From NCBI GenBank assembly GCA_039583875.1, contig CM077166.1:86674564-86738563 (forward strand): a stretch of 64,000 nt of DNA, read 5' to 3'. The translations under genes were made by a program, and so were the position numbers. The DNA comes from Platanthera guangdongensis. Lineage: Eukaryota > Streptophyta > Magnoliopsida > Asparagales > Orchidaceae. The notes under the pieces were generated by a model. It saw only the letters and a list, made by a program, of their open reading frames with translations, had not been told where the DNA came from and did no database searches. Below are positions 1 through 9,199 of this stretch, piece by piece. The first letter of the stretch is position 1; every line of letters begins with the position of its first letter.

Positions 1-1546
1 GGGGTTGTTCCTGAAGGGATATGCCCGGGTTTGGGCTTTCAAAACCCTTATGTTTTCTTAAGTGTTCTCTTTCTAAAGCCTTAGAGAGAGAGAGGAGAGC
101 CAAGGGAGGAAGAAGGAGCTAGATCCCGCCATTGGAGGAGCTTCGGAGCTCCGAATCGCGAGCCGACTCTGGATCCACGGAGGCAACGCTAGTGCGGTGG
201 TTTTCATCCGATTACTTTTCCATGGCGCCAAAGAGGAACGCAAGGGTAACGATCCTCATCTTGAGCATGAGTAGCTCTCTTTCTTTGCATAGGAATCCCG
301 CTCTCGCGAGTTTGCGGAGAGTTGGAGGCGTTCCTTCGGGTAGATATGTGAAGTCCCCGTTGTTTAGAGTCCGTAAGCGAGAACGGACATAGGCATGATG
401 TGTGAAGCCTATCCGGACAAGTTGGTCTGGATCGGTGATGTTGCATTGCATAATGCCAGAGAAGGCTCCGTGCTATTGGTTGTTTTTCGGGGTTTCTACG
501 CGGTAGATTGCAGCAGGGAGCCTTGGGGACTAACCCAAAGGTGCACCCAGAAAACTAGGCGGATACGAGATCTTGCCAACTTGGTGGCTTGAGAGCCAAC
601 TTGAACATAACCGGGTTATGTGACTTGTGATGGAAATGGGACTCGACGGAAGTTTGACTCGCACAAATGGCTTAAATTGTCGTTGCGATGTGAGCATGGG
701 TTAGATGGAACCGTACCCGTTCTATGTTGTTCGGTTAAAGAGACCTAAAGGCACGTGGCACTTACCGTTGGCATAGAGTAGGGTCTTCGGCGGTCAATGG
801 CTTAAATTGTCGTGACCCAGGCCAGGAAGACAAATTGCTCATAGGTTTGGCCGTCCAAGTGGCGGTGGTGAGTCCGGAATGTCTATGGATTTAATTTACG
901 TGACATCGACCGGTTCACCGAGAATGTGCCCTGAGAGCACGGGGCGTGTGGCCATGCGAGCCAACGTCTGTGATGTATTGGCTATTGATATAAATTGCTC
1001 GCTTATGCTAATGAAATGCAGGGAAGGAGCATCGCCCCCCCCCCCCCCCCCCCCCGAGTTGGGGGCGGGATCGTTATAATTTGGTCAGCATTGCTGACCG
1101 TTGCCTTGTTTTCTCCACCGTGCAGTGGTTTGTTGCTTGGAGGTGCAGCTGGACCATGCGGTCAATAGCGGGCTAAAGCCCTTTTTGCGAAGCCGGCCCT
1201 CGAAGGCCCAATTGGAAGTGTTTACTGTTTTATTCATGTATGACCGGCCTGCGTGCCGTGGTTTGTAAAACATGTAATATTCAAGTGAAACATTTTGTAA
1301 GGCCTTAAGGCTTGTTTTGGGTATTTTGTATAACATTCCTATTTTGTATTAGTGGACATTCGTGCTTTAATGCTGGGTTCTTTGTTACAACTTTTATAAA
1401 CTGCTTCCGCTACAATGCTCTGTATAGGACGTTGAGATTGGTTGGATGGTTTCCATAAGTAACCACCCGGTCTGTCTGTGGCATACGACGTCGGGCCCCG
1501 GCCGGACCTACTGCTATATGTTATGTGACGGATAGGGGGTGTTACA
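1..1546 (+). mobile_element. Tekay-like Ty3/gypsy LTR J (right end complete)
   Basis: The right end (about 1447-1546) matches the ends of the E LTRs: a GGGCCCCGG block, a TATATG...ATGTGACG block, then GGGGGTGTTACA. The middle also parallels the E 3' LTR, with a GGCGCCAAAG...AAGGTAACGATC segment near 226-252 and AGGCATG(A/C)TGTGTGAAGCC near 392. No TGGTATCAG primer site follows, so this is a 3' LTR or a solo LTR in plus orientation. Its left end is outside the window. No open frame of interest is seen. Family placement rests on similarity to E and F, which carry recognisable coding domains. Confidence 0.7.
1035..1055. repeat. poly-C run
   Basis: About 21 consecutive C inside LTR J, where the E LTR has a short non-homopolymeric GCCCCGG stretch (near 26590). 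The exact length is prone to sequencing error. Confidence 0.85.
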
Positions 1547-1626
1547 GAGTGCGTGTGTTGTTTTTATTTTTCCGCCTACTCATTTGAGTTAATTGGCTGG
1601 ATTTTATTCAAGTAGAGTGCGTGTGT
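1547..1626. repeat. Left part of sequence K (hairpin-repeat region)
   Basis: It contains one CCGCCTACTCATTTGAGTT unit followed by TTCAAGTAG. The same unit resumes directly after element A at about 14847, so this stretch and 14841 onward were continuous before A inserted. Confidence 0.75.
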
Positions 1627-1631
1627 AATTT
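1627..1631. repeat. Target-site duplication of A, left copy (AATTT)
   Basis: AATTT directly precedes the LTR terminus TGAAAGAT, and the same five bases follow the other LTR at 14836-14840. Confidence 0.93.
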
Positions 1632-2535
1632 TGAAAGATATGGTACCTAAACACCTAGAGGGGGGGGGTGAATAGGTGACCTAATCCTTTTCTAACTTTA
1701 CTGGCAGCAAACAGTTTATTATCACAGATTTTTAACTTTTGCACAACAATCACAAAGTATTCACAGCATACACAGCACAATCACAGCACAACACAGTGGT
1801 TTATAGTGGTTCCCCAAGATATGGGTACATCCACTTTCCCCCTTCGCCTATCTAGCAGTGTACTAGATTCGGCCAAACTCCTCCACTGTCTCAGAACCCA
1901 AATTGGTTCCTACACCTCAGGCCCAAAGCCTTACAACTCAGCTTTATCCCAAAGCCTACACTCAGCCAATCAAGTCCTACACTCAGCCAACCAAGGCCTA
2001 CACTCAGCCAACAAGGCCTACACTCAGAGATCTCTATCTCCTACACTCAGGCTAACAAGCCCTACCCTCAGCCTTTATAAATACAGGCTTACAAATCACT
2101 CAGATCCAAAGGATCCTACAAGTTAAAATGTATTACAAATAATAACTCTACAACTCAGAAATAAAAGAGGGGAGTTGAGAGTTTCTTGATGAGTTCTTGG
2201 AAGAACTCAGCTGGATTCACTCTGACTTAGCTTTCTTCAAAGCTTCTTGAGTAGAACTGAATAAGACTGAATCCTCCTGCAGTTGTTCCTTGACCTCTGC
2301 CACTTAAGATCCAGAATTGAATCAGAATCCTTCTTCTCAGCCTAGTTCCAGAGGCTGATTTCTTGGATGGAGCCCTCTCTCTCCAACTTCTTAGATCTGC
2401 ACTTGGACTGCAAGATCTTCTTGTGTTGATACTCTTGGTACCACTTCAATAATTTGTTTTTCAACAAACTGAACTTTTGAACAATAATCTGATCCACTTG
2501 ATCTTCAACCTTACTTTCTGTAAACTGTAGGTGCC

Positions 2536-2543
2536 TATTTATA
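2536..2543 (-). promoter_or_regulatory. TATA box of A 3' LTR
   Basis: TATAAATA on the minus strand, within CCTATAAATAGGC, about 155 bp downstream of the palindrome array. The right LTR has the same box at 13621-13628. Confidence 0.75.
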
Positions 2544-2699
2544 GGCCTTCTTCATGGTAACCGGCTGATCCGGTTCATAACTGTCTTCTGACATCTCTGA
2601 CAGGTGCTGTAGACCGGCTGGAACGGCAGCTGTCAAGTCATCCAGTCATTTCTTGAAAATCTCTAACTATCTGTAAGCGTCGAGACTTTCTGTCTTTAA

Positions 2700-3606
2700 G
2701 TGTCGACACTTATAGTCCAAGTGTCGACACATGTTGTGTAAGTGTCGACACAAGTCTACAAGGTGTCGACACATTTCCTTGTATGTCTCGACACAGATTC
2801 TTCTGCATGTGTCGACACTGAAATTGAGTGTCGACACAAGTACTTGTTCTTCTAGCTTTTGCTGAATTCTTCTAAGTGTCGACACATCTCCTTTGTGTCG
2901 ACACAACTTCTTGTGTTGTATCTGTTAAGTGTCGACACTGCTTCTTGATGTCGACACATAGTCTTCTATGTTGATTTTTGCTGAGTGTCGACACAGCTCC
3001 TTGTGTCGACACTTGATTCTTCTATTGAGACTTCAGCTGAGTGTCGACACATTCCTTTAGTGTCGACACTTGTACTTAGAATATTTTGGAAATAATTCTG
3101 TTCTTTGCTAAGTGTCGACACAGCTCCTTGTGTCGACACTTTCTTCAAGTGTTGAGTCTTCAGCTGTGTGTCGACACATTGTTCTGGGTGTCGACACATA
3201 CTTCAAATGCTGACTCTTCTGTTGAGTGTCGACACATTATGCTGGGTGTCGACACTTACTTCAAGTGCTGACTCTTCTGCTTAGTGTTGACACATTGTGT
3301 TGAGTGTCGACACATGTACTTAGTCTCTGCAGACTTTTGCTGAGTGTCGACACAGCTCCAAGTGTCGACACTTTCTGCTGTAGACACAGCTTCACTGAGT
3401 GTCGACACAGCTCCTTGTGTCGATACTTTCTGTCTGTACTTTTCTTCACTGAGTGTCGACACAGCTCCAAGTGTCGACACTTTCTGTTTGGTGTCAACTC
3501 TGCATCCCAGGTGTCGACACAATGACTCCAAGTGTTGAAACTGCTTGTCTGGGTGTCGACACAAGCTTTCTTGAGTGTCGACACTTTCCCTCTGGGTGTC
3601 GACACA
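2700..3606. repeat. Tandem array of the palindrome GTGTCGACAC (about 30 copies)
   Basis: The perfect 10-bp palindrome GTGTCGACAC occurs about 30 times, with several one-base variants such as GTCTCGACAC and GTGTTGACAC. Spacers are mostly AT-rich and not identical. The first four copies start at 2700, 2721, 2742 and 2763, exactly 21 bp apart, and a variant follows at 2785. Further on, copies tend to pair at 18-19 bp, for example 2985 and 3003. The array lies in U3, upstream of the TATA box on the minus strand. Confidence 0.95.
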
Positions 3607-3750
3607 TGGACTTAGAAACCTTTTGCTTCAGTCCAGTGATTACTTAACCTGCACAAGTAAACTCAACATACATCAAATACATTATGATGTATATCATTGA
3701 GTTAGGTGAGGCTTCTTCAAATCAGGTACATTTGAGCAATGTACCCAACA

Positions 3751-3764
3751 ATCTCCCCCTATTT
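3751..3764 (-). other. Polypurine tract of A
   Basis: On the minus strand AAATAGGGGGAGAT abuts the 3' LTR terminus TGTTGGG. Element B has the matching AAATAGAGGGAGAT at 63183-63196. The 285 bp from here to 4050 hold no ORF. Confidence 0.85.
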
Positions 3765-4050
3765 GGAGAAGTCATAACCCTTAGTCAATGATATACACCA
3801 TTCATAATTAAAGATTACAAAATGATGTAAAGCAGATTATTTACAGCAGGGTAAACATAAACATGTAATAAATCACACATGTATACACATTCATCAGCAC
3901 AGAACAAATAAGAAATAGATACATTCACAGAACAACCATGAAATATATGAATCATATATTGTTCTAATATTTGTCTTATACATTTTCAGAAGTTTACTAA
4001 ATGTGTTACATCCAAAAGATTACAACATAAACTTCAAGAAATTTCTTAAT

Positions 4051-5316
4051 CTATTTCTGGTCTGGTTCTTTGATAACTATGCCTTTGCCAGGTTGGACTT
4101 GAGCTTTGACAGTGGCTTCAGCAGTTTCAGCAACAGCAGGCTTCTTGCCTTTTAGATCTTTCTGTTTGAGTGCTTCTGCCTTGATCTTCTGCCTCTCAAA
4201 GTAGTGATATGGCTTAGGGAAGTACTTGCTAGGCTCCACTACAATAGGAGGTAGCTCTCCCATCTTAGCCTTCCTTCTGAATTGAACAATGGCCTCTTGT
4301 CTTATTTCATGTTTTCTCCATTCAGCTTCAGAGAACCATTTGTTCCTGTCATGTGTATTGTCCTTGGCAGCTTTCCAGGCAGTTAAAATTATATTCCTAG
4401 AGGTAGGGCTCCACTGTTCAAAATCTGGCTTTTGTTCTGCTTGTTCCCTAAACCTCTTCTTTGACAACCTTGTCTCTTCTTCTTTCTGTAATGCCTCTTG
4501 CATGGCTTCAGATATAGGTTGAACAACCTTTTCAATATGAACATGGTCCTTGCCCTCAAGTGGGCTATACATTGTGCTCACATCTGCTTGAATCATTTCA
4601 AAGTCTGGAGGTGGATAAATGACCTGAGCTACTTCTGGTTGCTCACCTCCAAAATAAGCAGGGTTAATGCCTGATTCAGCAACATCTTGGTCATCACACA
4701 GAGGAGGGTATCCAAGTGTAGCCCTGATTGAATTTGATATCCATTTGGCATGCTCAAAACTTGCCTTGACTAACACTCTCTCCCCCTTTATGACTTCTCT
4801 AGCCATGTGATCTCTAACATCATCCTTTTGAAATCTGATCTGACTGTCCAAGTACCTGATCTCATCTTTAAAGTAAGGTTTTAGCTTTTGAAGTTGTTCA
4901 GATATGACCTTCTGGGAGGCTTGGATAGCAGTCTTTACAGCAGTAATTTCCTCTTGAAAGACTTTATCAAATTGAGCTTTAGCAGCATCAGTAGATGTAG
5001 AGGGTTCAGCTGCCTTATTCTTTAATTCAGTGACAATAGCATTGTGGGATTCAGTCAAATTGTCATTCATTCGTAATTGATTTTCAAGAACATATCCTTG
5101 TTTTAATGCTATATCATCCACCTGTGCCTTGATTTTCTCTTGGTGTGTTGCCAAATACACCACTGCATGTCCACCCTTGTGGAAGCAGTCTGTCATCTCC
5201 TTCTTGTTGAGATTCATCTCAAATCTTATAGATTTTATATCTTGGGCAAGATCAAACTGTAATGATCTGTGCCCTGCATCAACATAAGCCTCTATGGCTT
5301 TCCTTTGTTCATCCAT
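4051..5316 (-). CDS. Post-pol ORF, C-terminal coiled-coil part (element A)
   Basis: A frame of 421 residues starting MDEQRKAIEAY. It is hydrophilic, with long Gln/Lys/Glu-rich helical stretches (about residues 20-175) that look coiled-coil. A Trp-containing conserved block follows (about residues 300-345, including EQWSPTSRNIILTAWKAAKD) and then a Lys-rich tail. There is no hydrophobic segment long enough to span a membrane and no signal peptide. It lies in the same frame as the ORF ending at 5410. The only break between them is a TAG at 5410-5412, where B reads a Tyr codon, so the ATG at 5316 is probably an internal Met of a longer protein. The function is unknown. Its position, between pol and the 3' LTR, is where some Sireviruses carry an envelope-like gene, but nothing here looks like an envelope protein. 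Confidence 0.8.
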   Translation of the reverse strand: MDEQRKAIEAYVDAGHRSLQFDLAQDIKSIRFEMNLNKKEMTDCFHKGGHAVVYLATHQEKIKAQVDDIALKQGYVLENQLRMNDNLTESHNAIVTELKNKAAEPSTSTDAAKAQFDKVFQEEITAVKTAIQASQKVISEQLQKLKPYFKDEIRYLDSQIRFQKDDVRDHMAREVIKGERVLVKASFEHAKWISNSIRATLGYPPLCDDQDVAESGINPAYFGGEQPEVAQVIYPPPDFEMIQADVSTMYSPLEGKDHVHIEKVVQPISEAMQEALQKEEETRLSKKRFREQAEQKPDFEQWSPTSRNIILTAWKAAKDNTHDRNKWFSEAEWRKHEIRQEAIVQFRRKAKMGELPPIVVEPSKYFPKPYHYFERQKIKAEALKQKDLKGKKPAVAETAEATVKAQVQPGKGIVIKEPDQK

Positions 5317-5409
5317 TTTAATCTGCAGTGCAATCAGTAAAGCACTATAGTCAACAGTTGGAGCTTGTTGAACTATAGGCTGTGGGGCTACAGTTTGCAG
5401 AGCCTTCTT

Positions 5410-6873
5410 CTAACTCTGGCTCCTTCTCTTGAATACATAGAGTTTCTTTTTCCTTGCCCTTGCAGTCTCCTCATCTTCAGAGGCAGAAGTGCTAGCAATA
5501 TCAACCCTCTCCTTAGGGCTTGGAGGCTTGTCAGCTTGCACATCTTGTGCCTTCTCAGTTTCTTGCCTTATAGGCTCCTCCAGAACTTGCATTTGCTCCC
5601 CTTCAGCAGCAGCAGTCTCTCCTTCAGCAGCTTCTTTGTCCATGTCAAAATCAACTTGATCTAGATTGAGAAATAGATCTTCCATGGTGAACTCTTGAGG
5701 TGATTGAGCTGGAGACATTCTTTGTTCTTCAACTACTGAAGCAGTAAATGTGTCTTTGATAACAACATCTGGTTCTTGACTAGGCAGCTGAGTTTGCTGA
5801 GGAACATCAGACAAATCAGCATCTTCTATAAGATATTCTAAAGTTTTTAGGTCAATGAGTACCTCTTGGATGATGATGGTGGCTTGCTCACTGTCCAGTG
5901 TAGATGGTTCTTCTACAACTGGAGGCTCCCCCTGGCTTTGATCCCTGTGGATGGGGCTAGCTGGAGGTAGCTCCCCCTGAATCTCAACAGTCTCTTGAGC
6001 AGCAGGGGTCTTCTCTGCAGCCACTTCCTCTTGGTCATCAGGAGTGAAAACAACATGTTCTTCACTCCCTAAACTGCTGGAGGACTCTTGTTCAACTGGA
6101 GTAGTTTTTCTCTTTTTCTTAGGAGGAATCTCCTTCTCAGTAATTGTCTTCTCAGGGGTTGGCATGTCCTTTGACAACACCCTGTCCCATCTTGAAAAGA
6201 TTCTTAGATCCATCTTCCTCATGTGGTTTATTTTGCTACCTGCAGCTGCACTCATCACCTCTGGTATGGTACCAGCTAGGTAGAGACTAATGATCCTGCC
6301 CAGATTGGGCTTCTTCAAGCTCTCCTTAATCTTGTCAAATACTATGATTGACCAATCAGTTCTTAGATTAAAGATAATTCTTGTCATTACTCCAAACATA
6401 TTGGCAGACACTCTGTCATGCCCTCCTGGCTTACTGAGTAAGACTTTTCCCACAATCTCAGACATGAATTTTCCTTGAGTATTCATGCCTTTCCTGTTAA
6501 AGACAGAACCTATCTTCATCTTGGGATCAAGACCACACCAGGTTAAAGCTTCCCTGGTCTTTGAAGCAGTAACCTCTTCTTCATCTTGAATTTTTGGTAG
6601 CTGAAGTACCTTTCTCAGACTCTTAGGTGAAACCTTAATCTTAGTTCCATGAACTCTGCATTTGATTCTGAATCCAGATTCATCTACGGCAGCTCCATTA
6701 AGAAATTCAAGTACTTCCTTCTTCCAAATCTTTGTAGGTTCAGACAAGAGATATTCGAGTCCAAAATCGGCGACTAGGGTTACCACTGCCTGAATTTCTT
6801 GATCTGCATCGTCGAATGCGCCGCGCACAAGCTCATAACCCTCGTTAACGTTCTTCTTAAGCTTAGGAGCCAT
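5410..6873 (-). CDS. Post-pol ORF, N-terminal part (element A)
   Basis: I place the start at the ATG at 6871-6873 (MAPKLKKN), because B has the matching ATG in the same AAACCCTAATGGC context at 60088. The frame extends upstream to 6960, but only through palindrome-repeat sequence. Residues 1 to about 225 form a conserved, apparently globular region (blocks IWKKEVLEFLN, KVSPKSLRKVLQLP, TREALTWCGLD, KPGGHDR, SKINHM), about three-quarters identical to B. Residues about 240-470 are acidic, Pro/Gln/Glu-rich and low in complexity. It ends at a TAG (5410-5412) that is a Tyr codon in B, after which the frame continues into the coiled-coil part. I recall a loose resemblance to plant proteins labelled putative plant transposon protein, which is not verified. 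No catalytic motif is recognised. Confidence 0.8.
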   Translation of the reverse strand: MAPKLKKNVNEGYELVRGAFDDADQEIQAVVTLVADFGLEYLLSEPTKIWKKEVLEFLNGAAVDESGFRIKCRVHGTKIKVSPKSLRKVLQLPKIQDEEEVTASKTREALTWCGLDPKMKIGSVFNRKGMNTQGKFMSEIVGKVLLSKPGGHDRVSANMFGVMTRIIFNLRTDWSIIVFDKIKESLKKPNLGRIISLYLAGTIPEVMSAAAGSKINHMRKMDLRIFSRWDRVLSKDMPTPEKTITEKEIPPKKKRKTTPVEQESSSSLGSEEHVVFTPDDQEEVAAEKTPAAQETVEIQGELPPASPIHRDQSQGEPPVVEEPSTLDSEQATIIIQEVLIDLKTLEYLIEDADLSDVPQQTQLPSQEPDVVIKDTFTASVVEEQRMSPAQSPQEFTMEDLFLNLDQVDFDMDKEAAEGETAAAEGEQMQVLEEPIRQETEKAQDVQADKPPSPKERVDIASTSASEDEETARARKKKLYVFKRRSQS

Positions 6874-6907
6874 TAGGGTTTGTAGAATTTGTCTGTAGAA
6901 AAGTGAG

Positions 6908-7355
6908 GTGTCGACACAGTAGTTTTGGTCTCGAAACTTTGAAAGCGTGTCGACAAACAAAGACAGAACCCTATTTATACATGTCTAATTTTGAAGATGA
7001 ACAGGCGGGACAGCTAACTTAAAATGTGTCGACACTGACAACAAGTGTCGACACTGACTTATAATGTCTCGACACATATGTGTCGACACAAGTTTAGTCA
7101 ATAGATTTTATGTGTCGACACTTGGGTATGTGTCGACACAACATAACTCGACACATTGTCGAGACTTTACTTAGAAAAATTCTGAGTAAAACTTAAGTGT
7201 CGACACCATATTGGATGTGTCGACACCTACTTGACATGTGTCGACACTAACATTCTGAAGTGTCGACACCATATTCCTAGATGTGTCGACACCTTTTTCC
7301 GAAAGTGTCGACACCACTATTCTGTGTCGACATAGACTTGTCTATGTGTCGACAC
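6908..7355. repeat. Internal GTGTCGACAC array between pol and post-pol ORF (A)
   Basis: It holds about 14 exact copies plus variants. Eight successive copies start at 7197, 7217, 7238, 7260, 7283, 7305, 7324 and 7346, a mean spacing near 21 bp. Many are followed by C (GTGTCGACACC), unlike the LTR copies. Two outlying copies (about 6908 and 6947) lie downstream of the TATA box. No coding frame crosses it. Confidence 0.93.
6972..6979 (-). promoter_or_regulatory. Candidate internal promoter TATA box for the post-pol ORF (A)
   Basis: TATAAATA on the minus strand, within TGTATAAATAGGG, 99 bp upstream of the ATG at 6873. B has TATAAATAGG at 59981-59990, about 100 bp before its ATG. In both copies a GTGTCGACAC array lies upstream and two further copies of the motif lie between box and ATG. 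This is the same plan as the LTR promoter. Confidence 0.6.
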
Positions 7356-7387
7356 CTTTTTACTTAGTCATTTTCAAATCTGTAAAC

Positions 7388-7741
7388 TTACTCTAAGTTT
7401 ATCATTCCTAGTTCAATTTTGAATCTATTGAACTTAGATTCTTCTAGTGGCTTAGTAAACATATCAGCTACTTGTTCATCTGTTTTAACATATTCTAATA
7501 AAATATCTTCTCTTTCTACATGCTCTCTAAGAAAATGATATTTAATCTCAATATGTTTTGTCCTACTATGGGATACAGGGTTATTAGCTATTGAAATAAC
7601 ACTTGTAGAATCACAAAAAAGTGGAGTTCTACTTACCTGAAATCCATAGTCCTCTAGCTGATGTTGAATCCACAGAAGTTGAGCACAGCAACTTCCTGCA
7701 GCCACATACTCTGACTCTGCTATGGAGATAGCCACACTGGT
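7388..7741 (-). pseudogene. pol: copia RNase H, C-terminal part (element A pol)
   Basis: The frame continues from the RT segment after an in-frame TAA at 7742-7744, where B has CAA (Gln). It holds the RNase H glutamate in AESEYVAAG, the later aspartate in LFCDSTSVISIANNP, and the copia-typical HSRTKHIEIKYHFLREHV. It ends at GMINLE, as in B. The domain would degrade the RNA strand of the RNA-DNA hybrid during reverse transcription. Confidence 0.88.
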
Positions 7742-9199
7742 TTACTTCTTGCTACTCCATGAAATTAGTCTCCCACCTAGGAATTGACAGGTTCCAGTAG
7801 TGCTCTTTCTATCCTCTTTGCATCCTGCAAAGTCTGCATCTGAATAACCTGTTAGATCAAAATCTCCATTCCTAGGGTACCAGAGGCCTAGATAGGGAGT
7901 GCCCTTTAGATATCTCAATATTCTTTTGACTGCAGTCAAATGAGACTCTTTAGGGTAGACTTGATACCTTGCACAAACACATGTAGCATACATGATGTCT
8001 GGTCTACTAGCAGTCAAGTATAATAGGGAGCCAACTATCCCTCTATACAAGGTTTCATCTACAGGTTTCCCTGCATCATCCTTGCTAAGAGACATACTTG
8101 ACCCCATAGGAGTCTTCATGATACTGGATGAATCCATACCATACTTCCTTATGAGTTCTAGGGTGAACTTTGACTGACAAATGGACAAACCACTCTCAGT
8201 CTGTTTAACTTGGAGACCCAAGAAAAACTTCAGCTCTCCCATACTACTCATCTCAAACTGACCTTGCATAAGTTTTGCAAACTTTTTGCAAAGGCTGCTT
8301 TTAGTAAACCCAAATATAATGTCATCTACATATATTTGGACTAGTATGACTTTGCCTCTAGATTCCCTAAGGAATAGAGTCTTATCTATTTTCCCCCTTG
8401 AGAATTTGTTCTCAATGAGGAAACTAGATAGGGTTTCATACCAAGCCCTAGGGGCTTGCTTTAACCCATATAAAGCTTTCCTAAGTCTATAGACATGATG
8501 AGGTAGAGTTGGATCAACAAAACCTGAAGGCTGCTCCACATAGACTTCTTCTTTCAAATTACCATTTAGGAATGCTGACTTGACATCCATTTGGTATACT
8601 TTGAATCCTTGATAGGTTGCATAGGCCAAGAACATCCTTATGGCTTCCAGTCTGGCTACTGGAGCAAAGGTTTGATCAAAGTCAATACCTTCTTCTTGCC
8701 TATATCCTTTAGCAACCAGTCTAGCTTTATTATTAATGATGACCCCTTGTTCATCCATCTTATTCCTGTAGATCCACTTAACTCCTATTACATTGTGGTC
8801 TTTAGGTTTAGGAACAAGTTCCCAAACCTTGCACCTCTTGAACTGATTAAGCTCTTCTTGCATTGCTTCAGTCCATTGAGGATCTTGTATTGCTTCTTCA
8901 AACTTTTTAGGTTCAACTTGTGACAGAAAGCTGGAATAGATTGCAGCATTCTGATTTCTGCTCCTTGTTTGAACTCCTTGTCTTGGATCTCCAATAATCA
9001 GCTCTACTGGATGATCTCTAAGATGCCTGTGGGCTGGAGGCATCCTCACTTCTGGTTGAACCACTTCAGCATCTGCATCATGCTGTATTCCTTGGATTTC
9101 TTTAGCAATTGGCACATGTAGTTCTCCCCCTGCACAGCAGCTACTCTCCTCTCCTTGCTGTCTTGCAGCAGGCACTTCTTCTATAGTAAGCTTGTCCAT
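7742..9199 (-). pseudogene. pol: copia reverse transcriptase and start of RNase H (element A pol)
   Basis: A 485-codon open stretch with the full copia [60 protein letters not shown], the catalytic YVDDIIFG, and [19 protein letters not shown]. The RNase H aspartate follows in [19 protein letters not shown]. It opens just after a TAA (9200-9202) that separates it, in the same frame, from the integrase stretch; B reads Lys there. The stop at 7742 cuts RNase H. The RT fold itself looks undamaged, but the polyprotein cannot be made without reading through stops. Confidence 0.93.

Larger units (their letters stand above)
1632..3750 (-). repeat. A 3' LTR (2119 bp)
   Basis: On the minus strand it runs TGTTGGGTAC...TATCTTTCA. 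From the transcription-upstream side it holds the GTGTCGACAC array, a TATA box at 2536-2543, the transcribed leader, a short tandem repeat of a CAAGGCCTACACTCAGCC unit (about 1945-2075) and a G-run near the end. It matches 12717-14835 along its full length. Confidence 0.95.

Noticed and set aside
1806..2126. 106-codon open frame, repeated at 12891-13211
   Set aside because: It lies antisense in the LTR and is produced by the short CAAGGCCTACACTCAGCC tandem repeat. It is present only because the LTR is duplicated.
2700..3606. CRISPR-like array of short palindromic repeats with spacers
   Set aside because: The repeat is only 10 bp, spacers vary in length, no cas genes are present, and the array lies in the U3 of a plant LTR with copies elsewhere in the window.
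2667..3647. Many small open frames rich in CRHS, VDT and VST across the arrays
   Set aside because: These are translations of the GTGTCGACAC repeat in different frames, on both strands, with no start context or conservation beyond the repeat.
4051..6873. Envelope-like gene because of its position after pol
   Set aside because: No signal peptide, no transmembrane-length hydrophobic run and no cysteine-rich ectodomain. The protein is hydrophilic, acidic in the middle and coiled-coil.
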